From assembly GCA_019322385.1 (NCBI GenBank), contig JAHWIS010000122.1, forward strand, positions 1 through 8,906: a stretch of DNA of 8,906 nt. Direction: 5' to 3'. A model generated the notes under the pieces. It was not told where the DNA came from, made no database searches, and worked only from the letters and a program-made list of their open reading frames with translations. Position numbers and translations under genes: made by a program. Of this stretch, positions 5,224 to 8,906 are shown one piece after another. This DNA is from Candidatus Woesearchaeota archaeon (lineage in GTDB: Archaea; Nanobdellota; Nanobdellia; Woesearchaeales; UBA11576). Each line of letters opens with the position of its first letter. Position 1 is the first letter of the stretch.

Positions 5224-5233
5224 ATTATAAATA
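5224..5233 (+). promoter_or_regulatory. TATA box of the secreted-protein gene
   Basis: ATTATAAATA begins only three bases after the stop codon of the methyltransferase gene. A start about 25 bp downstream (about 5254) gives a leader of about 16 nt. The leader contains AGAGGG at 5259-5263 and just beyond, a weak SD upstream of ATG 5270. Confidence 0.5.
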
Positions 5234-5269
5234 TCATTGCTAAAAAACATGAAATAAAGAGGGTCTAAA

Positions 5270-7186
5270 ATGAAAAAACTCGTCACATACACAATTATTA
5301 TTGTCCTGCTCGCACAGCTCGTACTTGCAGGCGAACTCTTCAACGATGAAGTCAAGGACAATGTTCCTTTCTACATCAACAGCATAAAGCACGTCGCAAG
5401 GTACTATCCTGCTGCTGAAAAAGTATCCTTGCTAGCAGGCGAGGATCGTATCCTCATACGGATCGAGGACTGCGAAGAGCTCAATGGGCTTGAATATTGT
5501 ATTGATTCAGCGAGCGAAGGTATCAATGAAGAGACAGGCGACCCTGCAAGCACGATGGAATTGCGCGTGCTCCAGTCAGGTCCTGAACTGGATATAGACC
5601 GTTCTATTTCAGACGATGATCCTAACCTTAACGAAGAGATAGAAGTGACTGCGACAATAACAAACATAGGCACAGAGCGGGCAGTGAACATAAACTATGA
5701 GGACAAGTTCCCGAGCAGCGTCAAGGTATCTGGCGCTTATGCTGATTTTGCATTGAACAGGGCGCTTTGGGTGGGCAGCCTGAACCCTGGCGCTTCGCAA
5801 TCAATAACATACAAGCTCAAGTTCCAGGAATTCATAGAATACGAATCAACAGCAGAAGCCAGCTTCATATTCAACAACAAGGTCAACAAGAAAAAGTCAG
5901 GAACAACGACATTCAAGGTGCAGACACCTTACGAGATAGGCGACTCTATATCTTCAAGGTCAGTCAGCCTGAACGAGGAGATAGAGTATACTTTCTCTAT
6001 AAACAATACAGGATCTACTGATGAGCTTAATGTAAAAAGCGTGGAGATCGTCCTGCCAGAAGGGGTCACAGTTACTAATCGAGACCTGGGCCTTGACCGC
6101 GTAGGCGAAAAAGTCATGTACTCAGGAACAATCTCTGCAGGAGGCTCTGAGATATTCACATTCAAGTTCAAATCAACAAAAGTTACTCAAGGCGAGCTCA
6201 AGGCAACATTCGAGCTGAGGATAGGATCAACAGACTTTACAGAAGAGCTGTCCCACAAGATAGGTGTAGGAGTCTCTGAGATACTGCCTGAGATCAAGTT
6301 CAACCCCACGACAGTCAAGGGCGGCGCAGAGCTCGAGGTCGAGGCAAAGATAACCAACGAAGGCGATAACACCATCTCAGGGATATCCTTGGACATGACT
6401 GGCGACATCATCGACCCGAGAGGCTGGAGGCAGATCGAGCTGGAGCCTGGAAAAAAGCATTATGCTTTCAACAAGATCATGAACGCGCCTACAAATGATG
6501 AGGATAAGACCTATTTCATGAAGATCAGCGGAAGCTACCGCACTGCATCCGGCAGTGTGATGGATTTTGAGGCAAGAGAGGAAGTCACAGTGCTTGCCCA
6601 GGAAAAGCTTGTCGACCTGACTCCAGAGATAGAGATTGATGGAAAGGAAGTCAACGTCACACTCAAGATAAAGAACGTCGCGCCATACAAAGTGACTTAT
6701 GTCTCATTGATAGATACATTCCCGACAGGATTCAAGTCAACTGAAGGGACAAGGTATATCGACATTGATGAGCTCGCTATAGGTGAGGAGCGCACTGCAT
6801 ATTCTTACATAGTTACAGTGCCTGACACATACACCCAGGCCAGCTTTGACATCACCCACACATTCAATGCCCTTGACCAGGATGAAGACAAGGTGATGTT
6901 CGAGAAGACCACATCTGTCGTGATCGGCGTAGCTGCAGGAGATGCTGAAGAAGAGGAAGAAGAGGCAACAGATGCAGAAGGGACAGAAGGTGAGGAAGAA
7001 ACCGCAGAAGAAGAAGCAGAAGAGGAAAAGCCAGGCATATTCAAACGCATGTGGAGCTGGATAAAAGGGCTGTTCTCAGGCGATGGTGCAGAAGAGGAAC
7101 AAGAAGAGACTGATGAACTTGCGAACGAAAGTGAGCAAGGTTTAGAGACGTCGGAGACGTCTCAAAAAGAAGACAAGTTTGAGTGA
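5270..7186 (+). CDS. Secreted protein with Ig-like repeats and acidic tail
   Basis: This 638-residue exported protein, probably at the cell surface, has unknown function. A signal peptide covers residues 1-20 (hydrophobic IIIVLLAQLVLA, likely cut before GELF). An N-terminal domain of about 21-100 contains the only two cysteines, C68 and C77, which could form a disulfide. About four beta-sandwich repeats of DUF11/CARDB style follow at roughly 106-218, 222-333, 338-444 and 448-554. They are marked by phrases such as ITNIGTERAVNI, INNTGSTDELNV, ITNEGDNTISGI and IKNVAPYKVTYV. The C-terminal 80 residues differ: an acidic Glu/Ala stretch (558-586), a basic aromatic helix KPGIFKRMWSWIKGLFSG (587-604), and a second acidic tail. 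There is no clear C-terminal transmembrane helix or sorting motif, so the aromatic helix may itself contact membrane. ATG 5270 gives the signal peptide directly. It could be an envelope structural or adhesion protein. Confidence 0.85.
   Translation: MKKLVTYTIIIVLLAQLVLAGELFNDEVKDNVPFYINSIKHVARYYPAAEKVSLLAGEDRILIRIEDCEELNGLEYCIDSASEGINEETGDPASTMELRVLQSGPELDIDRSISDDDPNLNEEIEVTATITNIGTERAVNINYEDKFPSSVKVSGAYADFALNRALWVGSLNPGASQSITYKLKFQEFIEYESTAEASFIFNNKVNKKKSGTTTFKVQTPYEIGDSISSRSVSLNEEIEYTFSINNTGSTDELNVKSVEIVLPEGVTVTNRDLGLDRVGEKVMYSGTISAGGSEIFTFKFKSTKVTQGELKATFELRIGSTDFTEELSHKIGVGVSEILPEIKFNPTTVKGGAELEVEAKITNEGDNTISGISLDMTGDIIDPRGWRQIELEPGKKHYAFNKIMNAPTNDEDKTYFMKISGSYRTASGSVMDFEAREEVTVLAQEKLVDLTPEIEIDGKEVNVTLKIKNVAPYKVTYVSLIDTFPTGFKSTEGTRYIDIDELAIGEERTAYSYIVTVPDTYTQASFDITHTFNALDQDEDKVMFEKTTSVVIGVAAGDAEEEEEEATDAEGTEGEEETAEEEAEEEKPGIFKRMWSWIKGLFSGDGAEEEQEETDELANESEQGLETSETSQKEDKFE
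6945..7030 (+). repeat. GAA/GAG-rich low-complexity coding tract
   Basis: This purine-rich tract is made mainly of GAA, GAG and GCA codons and encodes the Glu/Ala stretch of the secreted protein (about residues 559-587). Such tracts change length easily by replication slippage. It interrupts the otherwise ordinary composition of the gene. Confidence 0.7.
7145..7163. repeat. Tandem GAGACGTC unit forming an inverted repeat
   Basis: GAGACGTCG is followed directly by GAGACGTCT, a tandem 9-bp unit encoding Glu-Thr-Ser twice in the tail of the secreted protein. Because the unit contains the palindrome GACGTC, the pair also forms an 8-bp inverted repeat (7145-7152 with 7156-7163) with a GGA loop. 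It ends 20 bases before the TGA (7184-7186) and could affect 3'-end behaviour, but it may simply be a recent duplication. Confidence 0.5.
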
Positions 7187-7197
7187 AATACCATCAA

Positions 7198-7206
7198 ATT
7201 TATAAA
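7198..7206 (+). promoter_or_regulatory. TATA box of the rpoL-AMMECR1 operon
   Basis: ATTTATAAA lies 12 bp after the previous gene. A start at about 7228 would give a leader of about 23 nt containing the SD AAGGTGGT (7238-7245), 5 nt before ATG 7251. A second TATA-like box, CTATTTAAA at 7221-7229, would place the start at the ATG and lose the SD, so the first box is preferred. Confidence 0.5.
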
Positions 7207-7250
7207 CAACCTCTAATTCCCTATTTAAACACGATTTAAGGTGGTATATC

Positions 7251-7526
7251 ATGGAGATCAATGTTCTAGAGGAGTCAAAGAATAAGCTCATTGTTGAGAT
7301 CAAGGGAGAGGGCCATGCATTATGCAATGCATTGAAGGCAGAGCTTTGGAAGAACAAGAAGGTAAAGGTTTCTGGCTATAATATAGCACACCCTCTTGTA
7401 GGGATACCAAAGCTGGTCATTGAGACAGAGTCTGGCGATCCAAGGAAGATACTCACAGATGCCATAAAGAACGTCAAGAAGGATGCAGATGCATTCCTGA
7501 AATCTTTCTCTAAGACAGTCAAATAA
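7251..7526 (+). CDS. rpoL: DNA-directed RNA polymerase subunit L (Rpo11)
   Basis: This 91-residue subunit pairs with Rpo3 (RpoD) in the archaeal RNA polymerase assembly platform, corresponding to eukaryotic Rpb11 and one half of the bacterial alpha dimer. The family motifs are clear: an N-terminal strand (MEINVLEESKNKLIVEIKGE), then GEGHALCNALKAELW (19-33), where L and N of the helix build the heterodimer interface, and SGYNIAHPLVGIPKLVIET (41-59). The C-terminal helix runs from about 64 to 88. Length is normal. ATG 7251 has the SD AAGGTGGT at 5 nt. It is the first gene of a two-gene operon with the AMMECR1 gene, one base separating stop and start. Confidence 0.95.
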   Translation: MEINVLEESKNKLIVEIKGEGHALCNALKAELWKNKKVKVSGYNIAHPLVGIPKLVIETESGDPRKILTDAIKNVKKDADAFLKSFSKTVK

Positions 7527-7527
7527 G

Positions 7528-8079
7528 ATGCTGACAGAAGAACAGGGCAGACAGCTTCTTGAGCTTGCAAGAAATTCCATCAAGTCATACTTCTCAGGGG
7601 AGGAAATAGACCTGAAAGACTACAAGCAGTTCAACAAAAAGCAAGGTGTCTTTGTAACCCTCAACAAGAACAATGAACTCAGGGGCTGCATTGGTTTCCC
7701 TTACCCAACGCAAGAATTATACAGAGCAGTGTTTGATGCAGCGCGTGCTGCTGCTTTCGAGGATCCAAGATTCCCAAAGCTCGAGCAAGACGAACTGAAA
7801 GACATAAAGATTGATATTTCTGTCCTTACAGTGCCTGAAGAGATAACAGCACAGCCAGAAGACATTCCAAAGGACATAGAGATAGGAAAGGACGGCCTAA
7901 TAGTAAAAAGCAATCACGGCTCAGGACTCCTTCTGCCGCAGGTCTTCACAGAATACAAATGCACACAAGAACAGGCATTGCAGATGACCTGCCAGAAAGC
8001 AGGACTGAAAACTGACGCCTGGAAAGACGAATCAAACAAGATACTCAAGTTCCAGGCACAAGTGTTCAAAGAGAAATAG
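7528..8079 (+). CDS. AMMECR1 family protein
   Basis: This 183-residue cytosolic protein of the AMMECR1 family is conserved in archaea and eukaryotes; its biochemical role is unsettled. The signature LRGCIGFP (51-58) is present with its conserved cysteine (C54). Also present are AAFEDPRFPKL (75-85), the strand IDISVLTVPEEI (95-106) and LLLPQV (134-139). The length is close to a single full domain. The ATG at 7528 comes one base after the rpoL stop codon (7524-7526), and I see no SD of its own, so translation is probably coupled to rpoL. A role linked to transcription or RNA is a guess from this coupling only. The 3' end lies 16 bp from the end of a convergent gene. Confidence 0.93.
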   Translation: MLTEEQGRQLLELARNSIKSYFSGEEIDLKDYKQFNKKQGVFVTLNKNNELRGCIGFPYPTQELYRAVFDAARAAAFEDPRFPKLEQDELKDIKIDISVLTVPEEITAQPEDIPKDIEIGKDGLIVKSNHGSGLLLPQVFTEYKCTQEQALQMTCQKAGLKTDAWKDESNKILKFQAQVFKEK

Positions 8080-8095
8080 TTCTATGAATCTGTAT

Positions 8096-8380
8096 TCAGT
8101 CTATATGCCCGTTGTTATCTTTATTTTCTCTGTCTCTTATCTTTTCTCCTATGCTTGAGACACCTAATAGAGACGCAAGCATCAGAAGCATAAGGCTGCC
8201 AGTCTCCTTGACGCTTTGATGAAAGTACTGAGTGCTGTCCGTAATCACATCTGATATGTCAGGCTCTCCAACATAAAGCACTGTGGCTCCTGCTATACCG
8301 CCCGCCATATAAGGCCAGTTCTGCTTCAGGAAATCTGTCGAGTATTCTGCAACTTTTCCGAGAACATATTTAACTCCCAT
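8096..8380 (-). CDS. Small two-helix membrane protein, unknown
   Basis: This 94-residue hypothetical protein has two hydrophobic segments: WPYMAGGIAGATVLYVG (22-38) and GSLMLLMLASLLGVSSIG (61-78). A polar, partly acidic loop lies between them. The first segment is Gly/Ala-rich, typical of close helix packing. The C-terminal tail is short and charged (EKIRDRENKDNNGHID). I do not recognise a family. ATG 8380 is preceded two bases upstream by GAGGGGGTG (8391-8383), a strong SD, which supports it as a real gene. It lies 47 bp downstream of the cis-prenyltransferase gene on the same strand, so the two could be co-transcribed, but a TATA-like box at 8428-8421 could also serve it alone. Confidence 0.7.
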   Translation of the reverse strand: MGVKYVLGKVAEYSTDFLKQNWPYMAGGIAGATVLYVGEPDISDVITDSTQYFHQSVKETGSLMLLMLASLLGVSSIGEKIRDRENKDNNGHID

Positions 8381-8420
8381 AACACCCCCTCAACATCTCA
8401 CGAACAATTAAAAACCAATC

Positions 8421-8428
8421 ATTTAAAT
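8421..8428 (-). promoter_or_regulatory. TATA-like box before the small membrane protein
   Basis: The minus strand reads ATTTAAAT, touching the last base of the cis-prenyltransferase stop codon (8430-8428). A start about 25 bp downstream (about 8399) would give a leader of about 20 nt that holds the GGGGGTG SD. This layout, stop codon against TATA box, resembles the asnS-PHP junction. Confidence 0.45.
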
Positions 8429-8906
8429 TATTTTCCAAACCTTCTCTCCCGTTGCTGGAATTGATTAATACACCTGACCAGATCCTCTTTCTCAAACTCA
8501 GGCCATGTCTTCTCCAGAAAGAACCATTCAGAATATGAGCTCTGCCACACAAGGAAATTGGATGTTCGATGATCCCCTCCTGTGCGTATGATAAAATCTG
8601 GCTCATGGTCAAGATATATGTTATTATTCACAACCTCTTCATTTATCTGCTCTGATGTTATCTCACCAGACTCAAGTTTCCTGCCGATTTTCTTTATTGC
8701 ATCGACCAGTTCTTCCCTTCCACCGTAAGCCATTGCAAAATTCACGCGATAATCACCATAATCCTTGGTTGCTTCCATCAATTCAAGCATCTTCTCATAG
8801 ACTTCTTTTGGGAATAAGTGTATTCTTCCTATGAATCCTATTCTTATTTTGTTCTTATGTATTCTTTCATCATTTCTAGCCTTATCAAAGAAGTCAAGGA
8901 ATAGTT
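8428..8906 (-). CDS. uppS: Cis-prenyltransferase (UppS-like), 5' end missing
   Basis: This is the C-terminal 158 residues of a polyprenyl diphosphate synthase. The enzyme adds isopentenyl units in cis configuration to make the long lipid carrier used in archaeal glycosylation. The reading frame is open to the window edge, so the internal ATG at 8790 is not the start. Upstream of it the frame encodes IRIGFIGRIHLFPKEVYEKM, which matches the family. Further motifs are NFAMAYGGREELVDA, EPDFIIRTGGDHRTSNFLVW and YSEWFFLEKTWPEFEKEDL, ending in RERRFGK. The usual RTGGE reads RTGGD here (codon at 8574-8572), a conservative change at a residue that helps bind magnesium in the E. coli enzyme. Family proteins are usually about 230-260 residues, so about a third is missing. 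A small membrane protein gene follows on the same strand. Confidence 0.92.
   Translation of the reverse strand, partial: LFLDFFDKARNDERIHKNKIRIGFIGRIHLFPKEVYEKMLELMEATKDYGDYRVNFAMAYGGREELVDAIKKIGRKLESGEITSEQINEEVVNNNIYLDHEPDFIIRTGGDHRTSNFLVWQSSYSEWFFLEKTWPEFEKEDLVRCINQFQQRERRFGK

Noticed and set aside
8428..8790. A short stand-alone 120-residue cis-prenyltransferase starting at ATG 8790
   Set aside because: The frame continues upstream to the window edge with family-matching residues (GRIHLFP), so this ATG is internal and the gene is cut by the window.
1..8906. CRISPR array, insertion sequence, integrase, toxin-antitoxin pair or defence island
   Set aside because: No regularly spaced repeats, transposase or integrase motifs, or known defence domains are visible; gene content is mostly housekeeping.

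Overview
This window is archaeal. It encodes RNA polymerase subunit L (Rpo11), an archaeal-type asparaginyl-tRNA synthetase, a METTL5-type RNA methyltransferase, an AMMECR1 protein and a cis-prenyltransferase. Upstream regions carry archaeal TATA boxes (TTTAAATA or TTTATAAA type) about 25 bp before the expected transcript starts. Some genes appear leaderless, while others have a Shine-Dalgarno (SD) sequence of GGTGAT or GGGGTG type. The overall flavour (compact genes, a secreted Ig-like-repeat protein, an orphan coiled-coil winged-helix protein) would suit a DPANN or similar uncultivated lineage, but that placement is inference and was not tested.

Layout, left to right. A winged-helix DNA-binding protein (+, 173-724) is followed by a 267-bp convergent intergenic region flanked by twin T-rich terminators. 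Two minus-strand genes come next: a PHP-domain phosphoesterase (992-1771, leaderless) and asparaginyl-tRNA synthetase (1808-3103). asnS shares a divergent promoter with a rubrerythrin (+, 3176-3703). The rubrerythrin converges, across a GCATATGCG hairpin, on a coiled-coil/winged-helix protein (-, 3792-4343). The 266-bp gap at 4344-4609 holds promoters and a compact nested hairpin that I read as a probable small structured RNA. Then come a leaderless METTL5-like methyltransferase (+, 4610-5221), a 638-residue secreted protein with Ig-like repeats and an acidic tail (+, 5270-7186), and the rpoL-AMMECR1 pair (+, 7251-8079). The right edge has a small two-helix membrane protein (-, 8096-8380) and the 3' part of a cis-prenyltransferase (-, 8428 to beyond the right edge).

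The genes are mostly informational and housekeeping: tRNA charging, rRNA modification, transcription and polyprenyl lipid synthesis. To these are added oxidative-stress defence and one cell-surface protein. I see no CRISPR array, insertion sequence, integrase, tRNA gene or defence island. I did not find a clearly new multi-gene system. The best candidate for something undescribed is the structured element at 4405-4475. On the minus strand it has a TATA box at the right distance, a closing stem and an ACA directly after that stem, as in archaeal H/ACA guide RNAs.
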